Origin: a virus
Length of the DNA stretch: 20,601 bases
Direction: 5' to 3' (one strand)
Virus record (IMG/VR): IMGVR_UViG_3300023179_008117
Span: 1 to 20,601 of that record
A model generated the notes under the pieces. It searched no databases. It was not told the DNA's origin and was given only the letters and a program-made list of their open reading frames with translations. Positions 1 through 7,451 of this stretch are shown here, one piece after another. The stretch's first letter is position 1, and the number at the start of each line of letters is the position of its first letter. Made by a program: the position numbers and the translations under genes.

Positions 1-96
1 GTAGAAGCCCACCTCGGCATCGAACCCGCGCCGCGCGCGCCCGTAATCACGATGAATCAGCGGGTAATGCGCCTCGCAATACCCCGGCTTGGCCAT
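1..96 (-). CDS. 5' end of a truncated gene, possibly phage HNH endonuclease
   Basis: An open frame of 32 codons begins with ATG at 96 and runs off the left edge without a stop. The visible protein starts MAKPGYCEAHYPLIHRDYGR and ends at residues GFY at the window border. A Cys-x2-His pair followed by a basic stretch near the N-terminus is seen in short phage HNH nucleases, which often lie just before the terminase genes. The catalytic HNH part would lie outside the window, so this is a guess from layout and a short N-terminus. The ribosome-binding site is weak. The gene lies at the far end of the minus-strand early operon, where late genes would be expected to begin. Confidence 0.35.
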   Translation of the reverse strand, partial: MAKPGYCEAHYPLIHRDYGRARRGFDAEVGFY

Positions 97-268
97 AACA
101 AGCGCACATCCGGGATATCGACAAGGGGTGGGTGCGCGATGAGGCATTGGGTTCTAAATGATCGAAAAGAATTGAGAAAAATCTGCGGAAATTTGCTTGG
201 CTTTCGTCGCGAACAGAGCGTGAATGCGGTTGTCGCTTGACAAGTAACCCACCACCAAGGAGCCCCCA
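97..268. promoter_or_regulatory. Divergent intergenic region, AT-rich
   Basis: This 172-base gap separates a minus-strand gene from a plus-strand operon, so it should hold both 5' regions. A patch around 155-205 is clearly richer in A and T than its surroundings. An AAGGAG Shine-Dalgarno lies just before the ATG at 269. TTGAGA and TTGACA hexamers are present, but neither has a convincing -10 partner, so no promoter is called. Confidence 0.3.
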
Positions 269-553
269 ATGACCCAGACAATTTCCCGCGCCGCACTATC
301 TCCCGACGAGATCGCCCTGTTGCTCGAATCGATCGCCCTAGACCACCTGTTCATCGAAACCCTGCAAACCCGCCACCGTGACAGCCTGGACTTCCACGAC
401 GTCAGCGTCTGGGGCGTGAAGAGCGCCTTGCAAGCCGCGTTTGACGCTGGCCTGCGGGCAGCAGGCGGTGCACCCAAGCGGCCGGTGCGTCGCAGCCGCA
501 AAGCCAACGGTGCACTTTCCGCCAACGGCAGCGCCGCAGCATTTCAAGCCTGA
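269..553 (+). CDS. DUF6900-like small protein
   Basis: A 94-residue protein with an excellent AAGGAG site six bases before ATG. Its core reads like the DUF6900 family: a helical N-terminus, then residues resembling LETRxxDSLDFHDVxVWxxKxALxAAFxAG at about 30-65. A basic, Ala/Pro-rich tail follows. The family has no established function; members are common in proteobacterial mobile elements. It is the first gene of a plus-strand trio with DUF3489-like and unknown proteins, eight bases before the next ATG. The family call is from memory of the consensus, with no catalytic motif to support it. Confidence 0.7.
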   Translation: MTQTISRAALSPDEIALLLESIALDHLFIETLQTRHRDSLDFHDVSVWGVKSALQAAFDAGLRAAGGAPKRPVRRSRKANGALSANGSAAAFQA

Positions 554-560
554 GGCAGCC

Positions 561-1109
561 ATGGCCACGACACTCAACCCCAACCAGCAGGCCATCCTGG
601 AGCGCGCCGTACAGGACAGCGCTGGAAAGATTGCCTGGTTCCCCGAACACATAAGGGGCGGCGCCCGCGCCAAGGTGCTCGAAGGTCTCTTAAAACGCGC
701 CCTGATCACGCCCGATGGCGATGACTGGGTGGTCGCTGCCGAGGGCTACGACGCCCTAGGTCTGCCCCGACCGGGTACCTTGCCACCGACCATCACCCTG
801 AACGATCCGGAACTGGAGGCGGATGTCACCAAGGCGGAGGCCAGTTGGCAGACACCCAGCCAGCACAAACCGGTTCGCGCACGGGCAGACAGCAAGCAAG
901 CCATGGTGACTGGTCTGCTGCAGCGCCCAGAGGGCGCCACCATCGCGCAGATCATGGAGGCCACCGGCTGGCAACAGCACACGGTACGCGGCACCCTCGC
1001 GGGCACGCTCAAGAAGCGGCTGGGGTTGACCATCCACTCCAGCAAGGAGGCTGGTGGTCAGCGGGTGTATCGCATTGAACCCGTTTCTACCAATGCGGAG
1101 GCTGCATGA
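561..1109 (+). CDS. DUF3489-like protein
   Basis: A 182-residue protein; ATG 561 was chosen over the upstream in-frame ATG at 441, which would overlap the preceding gene. The N-terminal half looks like a small winged-helix unit (residues roughly 5-60, with ILERAVQDSAGKIAWFPEHI). The C-terminal 60 residues match the DUF3489 pattern, with KQAMVTGLLQRPEGATIAQI then TGWQQHTVRGTLAGTLKKRL and a final GGQRVYRI. The C-terminal segment has the shape of a helix-turn-helix with a wing, so DNA binding is plausible but unproven. The stop codon overlaps the next start (ATGA), indicating translational coupling. It is frequent in proteobacterial phages and islands. Confidence 0.75.
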   Translation: MATTLNPNQQAILERAVQDSAGKIAWFPEHIRGGARAKVLEGLLKRALITPDGDDWVVAAEGYDALGLPRPGTLPPTITLNDPELEADVTKAEASWQTPSQHKPVRARADSKQAMVTGLLQRPEGATIAQIMEATGWQQHTVRGTLAGTLKKRLGLTIHSSKEAGGQRVYRIEPVSTNAEAA

Positions 1110-1450
1110 ACGCGCGACCCAACGTCCAACGCATCGACGCGCTGGGGCAGCATCTGGCCGACCAAGGGTTTCGCACCCTGATCAGCCTTTGCCCCGAAAT
1201 CAAAACCGCCAGCCCGGCGCGCCAGGAGGCGGTGTGCGCCGCGATGCGCGCCAAGGTGCCACCTGCTGTCGACAGCCTGCTCAAAGACACCCAGTTGGCG
1301 CCCTGCTTGTCCGAAGCAGCGTTTCACAACGCCGTACTCATGCTGGCACTGGCAGGGGTAAAAGCCTGGCAGGCAACCGCCAAGCGCACAAAGTACAGCA
1401 ATTCAAAAACAAGAAAGGATCACCATGCCCAGCATGCCGAACAGCATTGA
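1106..1450 (+). CDS. Hypothetical protein, third gene of the plus-strand trio
   Basis: A 114-residue protein that starts inside the DUF3489-like stop codon (ATGA overlap). The first ~92 residues are helical and well composed, with RIDALGQHLADQGFRTLISL and a hydrophobic NAVLMLALAG segment at about 76-85. The last ~20 residues are low-complexity, rich in Lys, His and Gln, and unlike the rest, so the original C-terminus may have been lost or extended. No family was recognised. It ends 38 bases before the convergent methyltransferase stop. Confidence 0.6.
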   Translation: MNARPNVQRIDALGQHLADQGFRTLISLCPEIKTASPARQEAVCAAMRAKVPPAVDSLLKDTQLAPCLSEAAFHNAVLMLALAGVKAWQATAKRTKYSNSKTRKDHHAQHAEQH

Positions 1451-1496
1451 ACGCACGCCCGTGACCACTCAATTGGCGACTACTGTCGTTACGTAG
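1425..1496 (+). CDS. Possible 23-residue ORF or truncated gene start
   Basis: A short ORF beginning MPSMPNSIERTPVTTQ follows a good AAAGGA Shine-Dalgarno placed five bases before ATG 1425. It overlaps the end of the preceding gene in another frame and ends at TAG 1494, inside the tail of the convergent methyltransferase gene. The good ribosome-binding site on such a short frame suggests a former fourth gene of the operon, cut off by recombination near 1490. It could equally be a chance ORF. Confidence 0.3.
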   Translation: MPSMPNSIERTPVTTQLATTVVT

Positions 1497-2745
1497 CCAG
1501 GCTGAGCTGATCGTCATCGGCCGCACCTTCGGGGATGGGCTCATCCACCCGGACGGCCTTGCGACCCGTGAACTCTTCCCAGCGCTTGACGATCACGTCC
1601 ACGTACTTGGGATCGAGTTCAATGAGCCGCGCACGACGTCCAGTCTTCTCGCAAGCAATCAGCGTTGAGCCTGAGCCGCCAAACGGATCGAGAACGAGAT
1701 CGCGGGTCTTGCTGCTGTTGCGTACCGCACGCTCCACCAGTTCGACCGGTTTCATCGTCGGATGCAGATCGTTCTTCTGTGGCTTCTTGACGTTCCAGAC
1801 GTCGCCCTGATCGCGCGCACCGCACCAGTAGTGATCGGTGCCGTCGCGCCAACCATACAAGATCGGCTCGTACTGCCGCTGATAGTCGGCGCGGCCGAGC
1901 GTGAAGGTGTTCTTGGCCCAGATGATGAAGGTGGACCAGCGACCACCGGCGGCACGGAAGGCCGACTGCAGCGTGTCCAGCTCCGAAGAGCTCATCGCGA
2001 TGTAGACCGCGCCCTTGGTGTGGGTCAGGATGTTCGTGCATGCATCCAGCAGGAAGCTGCCAAAGCCTTCACCCAGGTTGTCGTTCATGATGGGGCGGTT
2101 CTTACCGCGCATCTTGTCCTTGGCAGTGTTGGCGTAGTTCACGTTGTAGGGCGGATCGGTGAAGGTCATGTCGACCAGTTCGTCGCCCAGCAACGCCGCG
2201 TAGTCATCGGCCTTGGTGGCGTCGCCGCACAGTAGCTTGTGCTCGCCCAGGATCCAGATGTCGCCAGACTTCGAGATTGGTGTCTCGCTGACCTCGGGCA
2301 CGGCATCTTCATCGGTGAGGCCATCCCTCGTGGCTTCCTCACCAGCAATCAGTGCTTCCCACTCCTCTGGCGAGAAGCCGGTCAGGCCGAGGTCGAAGCC
2401 AGCGTCCTTGAGTTCAGCCAGCTCAATGCCAAGCAGCTCATCCTCCCAGGAGGCGTTCTCGCCGATCTTGTTGTCGGCCAGGATCAGGGCACGCCGCTGC
2501 GTGTCGGTCAGATGGTCCATGGGCACCACAGGCACCTCGGTCATCCCGAGCTTGCGGGCTGCCAGCAGCCGTCCGTGGCCTGCGATCACGTTGTTCTGGC
2601 CATCGATCAGGATCGGTGCGCCCCATCCGAACTCTCGGATGCTGGCGGCGATCTGCGCCACCTGCCCATCTGAATGCTGCTTGGCATTGCGGGCGTAGGG
2701 GATCAGCACATCGACTGCGCGGTATTCGAGTTTCAGAGGATTCAT
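1489..2745 (-). CDS. ParB-N domain / beta-class DNA methyltransferase fusion
   Basis: A 418-residue protein of the phage DNA-modification methylase type. Residues about 5-90 form a ParB/Srx-like domain (SIREFGWGAPILIDGQNNVI then GHGRLLAARKLG). The methyltransferase carries catalytic motif IV as DPPY at 197-200 and the AdoMet-binding motif as DPFGGSGS at 353-360. The order DPPY before FxGxG is that of N4-cytosine/N6-adenine enzymes of the beta class. No restriction gene is beside it, so it is probably an orphan methylase that protects element DNA or sets an epigenetic mark. ATG 2745 fits the family start, but there is no Shine-Dalgarno, and a strong terminator lies just upstream. Confidence 0.92.
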   Translation of the reverse strand: MNPLKLEYRAVDVLIPYARNAKQHSDGQVAQIAASIREFGWGAPILIDGQNNVIAGHGRLLAARKLGMTEVPVVPMDHLTDTQRRALILADNKIGENASWEDELLGIELAELKDAGFDLGLTGFSPEEWEALIAGEEATRDGLTDEDAVPEVSETPISKSGDIWILGEHKLLCGDATKADDYAALLGDELVDMTFTDPPYNVNYANTAKDKMRGKNRPIMNDNLGEGFGSFLLDACTNILTHTKGAVYIAMSSSELDTLQSAFRAAGGRWSTFIIWAKNTFTLGRADYQRQYEPILYGWRDGTDHYWCGARDQGDVWNVKKPQKNDLHPTMKPVELVERAVRNSSKTRDLVLDPFGGSGSTLIACEKTGRRARLIELDPKYVDVIVKRWEEFTGRKAVRVDEPIPEGAADDDQLSLAT

Positions 2746-2761
2746 GTGGGCGCCAGAAATG

Positions 2762-2795
2762 AAAAAACCCGCGCCGGCAGAGTCGGTCGCGGGTT
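2762..2795 (-). terminator. Rho-independent terminator after the DUF6362-like gene
   Basis: On the minus strand an AACCCGCG arm and a CGCGGGTT arm, with an inner CCG/CGG pair, form a GC-rich stem followed directly by a run of six T. The outer arms are 2766-2773 and 2788-2795. It ends the early minus-strand operon about 150 bases after the DUF6362-like stop, only 17 bases before the methyltransferase ATG. Confidence 0.88.
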
Positions 2796-2945
2796 ACGGG
2801 GTAGGCGTCATACGGTGCGGGTGCACTGCTCAAGACGCTGTCCAGAAGATAGCTGAAATACTACGCCATCGAAGCTGTTTTGTTGCAGGCCGTTTTCGGG
2901 CTGATCTGGACATTCAAGGCAAGACAAAGACAACCAGCCAACGCA
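2796..2945. other. Non-coding trailer between DUF6362-like gene and terminator
   Basis: A 150-base stretch with no supportable gene on either strand. It lies between the last early gene and the terminator, so it is most likely a 3' untranslated region. No convincing promoter, repeat or structured RNA was seen. Confidence 0.4.
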
Positions 2946-3377
2946 TTACCCTAAATTGCTCAGGTTTTTGGATGGCATTGCGCAGCCTGCAGAGCCATTG
3001 AGCTGGACCGCGACCAGTTCCAGTGCCCGCTGCCAGCGCCGCCACGCCGTGGTGCGGTCGCAAGCGAAGCGGCGTGTGATCTCGCGCCAGCAATAGTTGT
3101 CGGCGCGCATCCACACCAGGTGACGCTGCTCGACCTCCAACCACTGCACCCAGCGCATGACTTCGAGCATTCGATCAATGGCTTGCGGACTCGGCGGAAA
3201 CGGGCGGTAGCCTTGATCTTCTAGCCCGAGCATTTCCCAGGGCTGCCGCACGATCTGCGGCCAGGTGTTGAAGTAGCCCTGAACTCGGACGGGTGGCAGG
3301 CGACGTGCAGTAACCACTGCTTCGTGAAATCGCGACGCGACGTCCTCGATCGTCCAAGAGATGTCATGTCGTTCCAC
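2946..3377 (-). CDS. DUF6362-like HTH protein
   Basis: A 143-residue protein starting at GTG 3377, chosen because the family-like sequence begins right there (SWTIEDVASRFHEA, then RRLPPVRVQGYFNTWP) and because the preceding gene ends 14 bases inside it. The C-terminal half holds a helix-turn-helix-like segment with CWREITRRFACDRTTAWRRW at about 96-115, resembling sigma-region-4/terminase-small-type HTH folds. The family is widespread at the end of early operons in proteobacterial prophages, just before late genes, which suggests a late-gene regulator or packaging-related role. That role is inferred from position. A G-rich Shine-Dalgarno-like tract precedes the GTG. Confidence 0.75.
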   Translation of the reverse strand: MERHDISWTIEDVASRFHEAVVTARRLPPVRVQGYFNTWPQIVRQPWEMLGLEDQGYRPFPPSPQAIDRMLEVMRWVQWLEVEQRHLVWMRADNYCWREITRRFACDRTTAWRRWQRALELVAVQLNGSAGCAMPSKNLSNLG

Positions 3378-3579
3378 GTGAACGCCCCCCAGATCCGTAA
3401 AGCCGCTCCCCGATGCGGCGAATGAATTCACGCTCGATGAAGTCCAGACGCGTGTCCGACTCACTAACGACCAAGATGTGTTCCTCCCGCCAACCGCGCT
3501 GTTTGACGACCTCGACGTCAACGCTTTCCGGCTGCATGCGACCAAGCGGGCAGCGGTAAGGGGGTATTGGAGTTCTCAT
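3364..3579 (-). CDS. Small conserved-looking phage protein of unknown function
   Basis: A 71-residue protein starting at ATG 3579, preceded by a GGGAGG site within the end of the RuvC-like gene. It contains PYRCPLGRMQPE near the N-terminus and a helical, charged RLDFIEREFIRRIGERLYG at about 44-62. The longer in-frame start at 3669 is rejected because it would lie inside the RuvC-like gene. It overlaps the DUF6362-like gene by 14 bases, so the two are probably translationally coupled. No function was recognised. Confidence 0.65.
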   Translation of the reverse strand: MRTPIPPYRCPLGRMQPESVDVEVVKQRGWREEHILVVSESDTRLDFIEREFIRRIGERLYGSGGRSRGTT

Positions 3580-3580
3580 G

Positions 3581-4054
3581 TCATGCCTCCCGCTCATTGA
3601 TGGACTGGGACGCCCAATGCAGGATTGCCAGCGCATCAGCCTCGTTGTCGTCAGTCGGCACATGACCAAGCCTACGCATCGCTGTAATCATTTCGTCCTT
3701 GCTCGCGTTGCCCTTTCCGGTGGCGTGCTTTTTGATCGTGCCGACCGGTACGCCCTGATACGGAATCTGGTGGTGCTCGCACCAGCTGGTGAGCGTGGCG
3801 AGGAACCCGCCGTAGGCGTGCGCCGCATCGGTCGAGACATGCCGACGAACCTCCTCGAAATGAAGCGAGTCGATCCCACCTGCGTGCGCCTTCAGCTCGG
3901 TAAGCCAACGCTTGAAGCGCAGAAATCGCATGCCGCCGCCCTCAAAGCGCTGCGGCCGAAAGCTTTGGGTGTCGCTCGTGATGGCGCCATCGGGCGTACG
4001 CAGTGCCCAGCCCGTGGTGGTACCCAGGTCGAGGGCAAGAATCGTTGAAGTCAT
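3581..4054 (-). CDS. RuvC-like Holliday junction resolvase
   Basis: A 157-residue RNase H-fold nuclease of the phage RuvC type. It begins ILALDLGTTTGWA with the first catalytic Asp at 9, continues with Glu67/Glu68 in LHFEEV, and ends with the DDNEADALAI signature holding Asp136 and Asp140. This is the complete four-acid active site expected of RuvC. Such enzymes cut four-way junctions or branched replication intermediates before packaging. ATG 4054 has a GGGACGG Shine-Dalgarno and fits the family; the open frame extends to an ATG at 4189, but that part is poor protein sequence. It lies downstream of the primase-helicase in the same operon. Confidence 0.88.
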   Translation of the reverse strand: MTSTILALDLGTTTGWALRTPDGAITSDTQSFRPQRFEGGGMRFLRFKRWLTELKAHAGGIDSLHFEEVRRHVSTDAAHAYGGFLATLTSWCEHHQIPYQGVPVGTIKKHATGKGNASKDEMITAMRRLGHVPTDDNEADALAILHWASQSINEREA

Positions 4055-4077
4055 GGTCACCGTCCCTTTCTTTGACG

Positions 4078-4176
4078 GGACTGACGGATCGGACAGGTTC
4101 TGTCGAAACCCCCCATGAGGCGCGCGCGTATGCGCGTATAGAGGGTTACGAGGAACTGCGTCAGATCCGTCAGTCC
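4078..4176. repeat. 13-bp inverted repeat enclosing an 8-bp tandem repeat
   Basis: GGACTGACGGATC at 4078-4090 is the exact reverse complement of GATCCGTCAGTCC at 4164-4176. Between the arms lies GCGCGTAT twice in tandem (4124-4139). The whole structure fills the 141-base gap between primase-helicase and RuvC-like genes. It might be an origin/iteron region, a structured mRNA spacer or a protein-binding site. Confidence 0.7.
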
Positions 4177-4195
4177 GATGTGTTGGCATAGGCTT

Positions 4196-6478
4196 TCAGT
4201 TGTCCGAGTACGGGGTGTAGCTGGGTACCGTGGGGTGCTTGAGACCCAATCCGCGAAACCCTCTCAACCCGGTTGTGTTGCGCCATTTCTCGATCCCGCG
4301 GGTGAGCAGGAGATCCGAGAAGCGCTTCTGCGAGCCGATGAATTCGCCTGCCGAATCGGCCCACTGCTTCCAGTCGGTAAAGAGCTCGGCGGTGAGCGAC
4401 TTCGCATTGGGTTCGCTCACGCAGCGCTCCTCCAACCAACGTCCGAGGGCATCCTCAGCCTCGAAGTACTCCTCGGTGGCATCGAGAACCTGCTTAGGTG
4501 GATCCAGCCTGCCAATGCGCTGCCACTCCAGGCATCCCTGAACCGCCCATGCGAGGATGCCGTCGCGCTCAGCCAGAAGTTTTTGTTGCAGGTGCTTGTC
4601 GCGCTTCTCAGGCGGTACCGTGATCGTGAAAGGGATCAGGTGCAGGCGGCGCTTCATGGCCTCGTCGATATTGCGGATCGCTGGCTTGTGGTTGCCTGCC
4701 ACAAAGAGCTTGAACTGCGGGAAAAACTCGAAGAAGTCCTGACGCATGAAGCGCGCGGCGATCTTGTCGCCCCCGGTCAAGTTCTTGACCTTGGACTCTG
4801 CCCAGCGCCGTCCCTGTTCGGTTTCGATGGCTGCCACAAAGCGCGCGCCACGCAACCCAGCCATATCAGTGGGATGCCGGTCTGTGCGGGTCTCCATGAA
4901 GGTGTCCATCGGCGCATTGGTCGCGTAATCCCCAAGGATCGTGGCTAATGTGTTCACGAACACCGACTTGCCGTTGGCACCGGTGCCGTAGAGGAAGAAC
5001 AAGGCGTGCTCTCGGGTCGATCCGGTCAGCGCGTAGCCGACCATGCGCTGCAAGTAGGCCTGCAGTTCCTTGTCGCCTCCCGTCACCTCATCGAGAAATT
5101 GCAGCCAAATCGGGCAATCCCCACCGGAAGTGGCAGTTGTGATCTTCGTCATCCTGTCGGACCGGTCATGCGCACGCTTTCGGCCTGAACGGAGGTCGGT
5201 TACGCCACCCGGCGTATTGAGCAGCCACGGATCGGCGTCCCACTCGTCGGTCGTCGCCGCATGCCTGCGGTCAGCCCGGGCCAGCCGTTCAACGCCGCTA
5301 ACCGTACTGGCGCTTGCAAGCTTTGCTGCAACCTTTGGGTTGGCGGCCTTCAGTGCGGCGTGGCGGCAGACGCAGCGGATCAGATCTGTCGCCGCAAGCG
5401 TGTCCTCGGTGCGCCAGCGACAGCCGTCCCAGACCAGCCAGCGACCCCAGGTGGCAACGTAACGCCAGTCCCGGTGAAAGCGGCGCGTGAAGGCCAGGGC
5501 GAGCGCATCTTCCGTGCCCCAGACCGACTCGTCGGTACTCGCCACAGGTTCATCGTCGGCGGTGACGTCGTGCATCTGCAGACGTGGGCCGTGGGCGAGG
5601 AAGGCGCCTATGTCGAACCCCTCTACGATTGCATCTGCCGCATCCCATCCCTCCGCAGCCTCCTCCGGCGGATAGAGGATGTGGCAGGTCCGCGCACCGG
5701 CAGACAAGATGGCCTGAGCCGCATGCGCTGCGTACTCCCAGCCCGGTTTGTCGCGGTCAGGCCAAATGAGGACGGCCTTACCCGCAAGCGGCGACCAGTC
5801 GGTCTTTTCGACCGGAGCATTGGCGCCGTGCATCGCGGTAGTGGCGACGATGCCGGCGTCGATGAGCGCCTGCGCACACTTTTCACCCTCGACCAATACC
5901 ACCTGGCTGGCGCCCACCAGTCCAGGCTGGTTGTAAAGCGGTCGCGGGTCAGGCGGGGCCATCTTGCGACGCTTCGCATCCCAAGGCCGGAACTCCTTTT
6001 TCCGCCCCTGGGGGTCGTAGCGATACACAACAGCAATCAGACCGCCAGCCGCATCCAGGTAATCCCACTTGGCAGTCGCAGGCCCAAGATCGTCGACCGG
6101 CGCTTCCTTCCGAGTCTTGCGTGTGGGCGTTGGCGGTGTACGTCCAAGCAGGTCAGCAGCCGCATCCAGTACCCGTGGGAAGTCTGCGTGGACGTCCATG
6201 CCGCCGTGAGCTGCGATCAGGTCAAAGATGTCGCCGCCGTCTCCGGTAGCGCGATCGGTCCAGAGGCCCGTTTTCTCGCCTTCAAGAACAACCTCCAGGC
6301 TGTCACCGGGACTACCGAGCACATCGCCGATCAGGAATTTGCCGCGCCGCTTCTTGCCGGCGGGGAACATCGAAAACAGGACCGACTCCAGCCGTGAAAT
6401 CAGGTCAGACCGAATCTGGTCTCGCTGAGCCTGTCGATCGACGTCTGACGATATAGGGGTGTCATTGAAGTCAATCAT
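4196..6478 (-). CDS. P4-type phage primase-helicase
   Basis: A 760-residue replication protein. The N-terminal half is primase-like: a Toprim-type segment has VVLVEGEK at 193-200 and IWPDRDKPG at 238-246. The C-terminal half is an SF3/D5-type helicase with Walker A GTGANGKS at 498-505. Downstream come a sensor-1-like LFVAGNHKP and an arginine-finger-like MKRRLHLIPF, as in the P4-family primase C-terminal domain. It would unwind and prime element DNA in the cytoplasm. The start overlaps the upstream small HTH gene by ATGA and has a GGGGAG site. Length and motif set look intact. A non-coding repeat region follows it. Confidence 0.92.
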   Translation of the reverse strand: MIDFNDTPISSDVDRQAQRDQIRSDLISRLESVLFSMFPAGKKRRGKFLIGDVLGSPGDSLEVVLEGEKTGLWTDRATGDGGDIFDLIAAHGGMDVHADFPRVLDAAADLLGRTPPTPTRKTRKEAPVDDLGPATAKWDYLDAAGGLIAVVYRYDPQGRKKEFRPWDAKRRKMAPPDPRPLYNQPGLVGASQVVLVEGEKCAQALIDAGIVATTAMHGANAPVEKTDWSPLAGKAVLIWPDRDKPGWEYAAHAAQAILSAGARTCHILYPPEEAAEGWDAADAIVEGFDIGAFLAHGPRLQMHDVTADDEPVASTDESVWGTEDALALAFTRRFHRDWRYVATWGRWLVWDGCRWRTEDTLAATDLIRCVCRHAALKAANPKVAAKLASASTVSGVERLARADRRHAATTDEWDADPWLLNTPGGVTDLRSGRKRAHDRSDRMTKITTATSGGDCPIWLQFLDEVTGGDKELQAYLQRMVGYALTGSTREHALFFLYGTGANGKSVFVNTLATILGDYATNAPMDTFMETRTDRHPTDMAGLRGARFVAAIETEQGRRWAESKVKNLTGGDKIAARFMRQDFFEFFPQFKLFVAGNHKPAIRNIDEAMKRRLHLIPFTITVPPEKRDKHLQQKLLAERDGILAWAVQGCLEWQRIGRLDPPKQVLDATEEYFEAEDALGRWLEERCVSEPNAKSLTAELFTDWKQWADSAGEFIGSQKRFSDLLLTRGIEKWRNTTGLRGFRGLGLKHPTVPSYTPYSDN

Positions 6479-6717
6479 GCTGACTCCCCACCGTCAGATT
6501 CGCTCCGATGCAGAACGGCAGAGCTTTGCGTCGCCCACACCGACAGTTCTGACAGCCGATACCGGACCAGCCCTCCCATCAGGTAATGGGGGATCCGGTA
6601 CTTTGTTCGCATGGCGTGGTCGGCGAACCAGTAGTACGGAAGGCGTAAAGCGGCAGCCGCCTGCTTGGCATCAATCATCGGCTCCACTTGTTCAATGGGC
6701 ACTTTCTTGCTGTTCAT
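6475..6717 (-). CDS. Small HTH / AlpA- or Xis-like DNA-binding protein
   Basis: An 80-residue protein with a winged-helix-like pattern: IDAKQAAAALRLPYYWFADH (helix, turn, recognition helix), a wing-like MGGLVRYRLSELSVWA, then a polar tail. This arrangement is typical of AlpA/excisionase-type proteins of proteobacterial phages. It is coupled at both ends by ATGA overlaps, with the Cas4-like nuclease upstream and the primase-helicase downstream, and has a GGAGGG Shine-Dalgarno. It may recruit the replication proteins or control expression; neither is shown by the sequence. Confidence 0.65.
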   Translation of the reverse strand: MNSKKVPIEQVEPMIDAKQAAAALRLPYYWFADHAMRTKYRIPHYLMGGLVRYRLSELSVWATQSSAVLHRSESDGGESA

Positions 6718-7451
6718 GGCTCAGCCCTCCAGCACCGGTCCTGCCACGAGCACATCCGGCATTCGAAATGGGTGGAGTCGTGATACGCCCGAGGCAGCAG
6801 CTCACCGGCATCGGTAGCTCCGATCACCTTGATCGCCCGGTCCGACATTCGCTGGGCGAGAGCCGCATCGAAGGGCACGAGCTCCGTGTAGATCTCCATC
6901 GTGTCGGCGTTGATCGCCGTGAAGATCGCCGGGTGCTCATGCAACTGCAGATAGGCCTGATAGAGCACCACCTGCGCGTGGTAGACCGGCTTGGAGACCG
7001 CGAGCTTGTTCTTCTCGAGGTCGCGCCACGACTTGGAGCCGAGGCACTTGCACTCCCATAGCGCGGGATACGCAAAGCCATCCGGCCCGCCGACGATCAC
7101 GCCGTCGATATGACCCTGAAGCCGCCCGTCGATTGCCGAGAAGCCGAACTGCTCTCCGTTGGCTTTGCGCGTGCGCAGGTCGAACCCGCCAGCCCGCAGC
7201 CACGCGACCATGCAGTCCTCCATCACGTGGCCGCGCTCGAAGATCCGCAGGATCCGGCCGTCGGTCTCACGACCTGGGTCGACCGGCGCCCTGGCGAACT
7301 CGTATTGCAGAGCGCGCTCGCAGGACACCCCAAGCCGGGAGGCGCCGAGGTATTCCCGGGGTGACTGCGACGATCGCATCCGTTGCAGGCCGGCATCGAC
7401 CAGTGCGGTGACCTGGCCTGGAATGCTTGTCGAGGAGTTGAAGTCGATCAT
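6714..7451 (-). CDS. Cas4/RecB-like PD-(D/E)XK nuclease with Fe-S cysteines
   Basis: A 245-residue nuclease. Active-site residues are visible as GHIDGVI (His114, Asp116) and ECK (Glu133, Lys135), followed by a motif with Gln160 in HAQVVLYQAY. One Cys near the N-terminus (Cys48 in LGVSCERAL) and a C-terminal CX2CX5C (Cys231, 234, 240) match the four-cysteine iron-sulphur staple of Cas4/AddB-type nucleases. It probably resects DNA ends for the recombination module. ATG 7451 overlaps the stop of the upstream gene (ATGA) and has AAGGAGG eight bases before it; the in-frame start at 7478 lies inside that gene. No cas1/cas2 or CRISPR is present, so this is phage recombination, not adaptation. Confidence 0.85.
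   Translation of the reverse strand: MIDFNSSTSIPGQVTALVDAGLQRMRSSQSPREYLGASRLGVSCERALQYEFARAPVDPGRETDGRILRIFERGHVMEDCMVAWLRAGGFDLRTRKANGEQFGFSAIDGRLQGHIDGVIVGGPDGFAYPALWECKCLGSKSWRDLEKNKLAVSKPVYHAQVVLYQAYLQLHEHPAIFTAINADTMEIYTELVPFDAALAQRMSDRAIKVIGATDAGELLPRAYHDSTHFECRMCSWQDRCWRAEP

Noticed and set aside
1489-2745. Restriction-modification system
   Set aside because: No restriction endonuclease gene is adjacent; the methyltransferase appears to be a phage orphan.
4055-4189. Longer start for the RuvC-like protein at ATG 4189
   Set aside because: The added 45 residues do not resemble the family, and the internal ATG has a good ribosome-binding site.
5261-6397. 378-codon plus-strand ORF
   Set aside because: It lies wholly antisense to the primase-helicase, whose Walker and Toprim motifs are clear.
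6714-7451. Cas4-like nuclease as evidence for CRISPR adaptation
   Set aside because: No cas1, cas2 or spaced repeat array is present; the neighbours are phage recombination genes.
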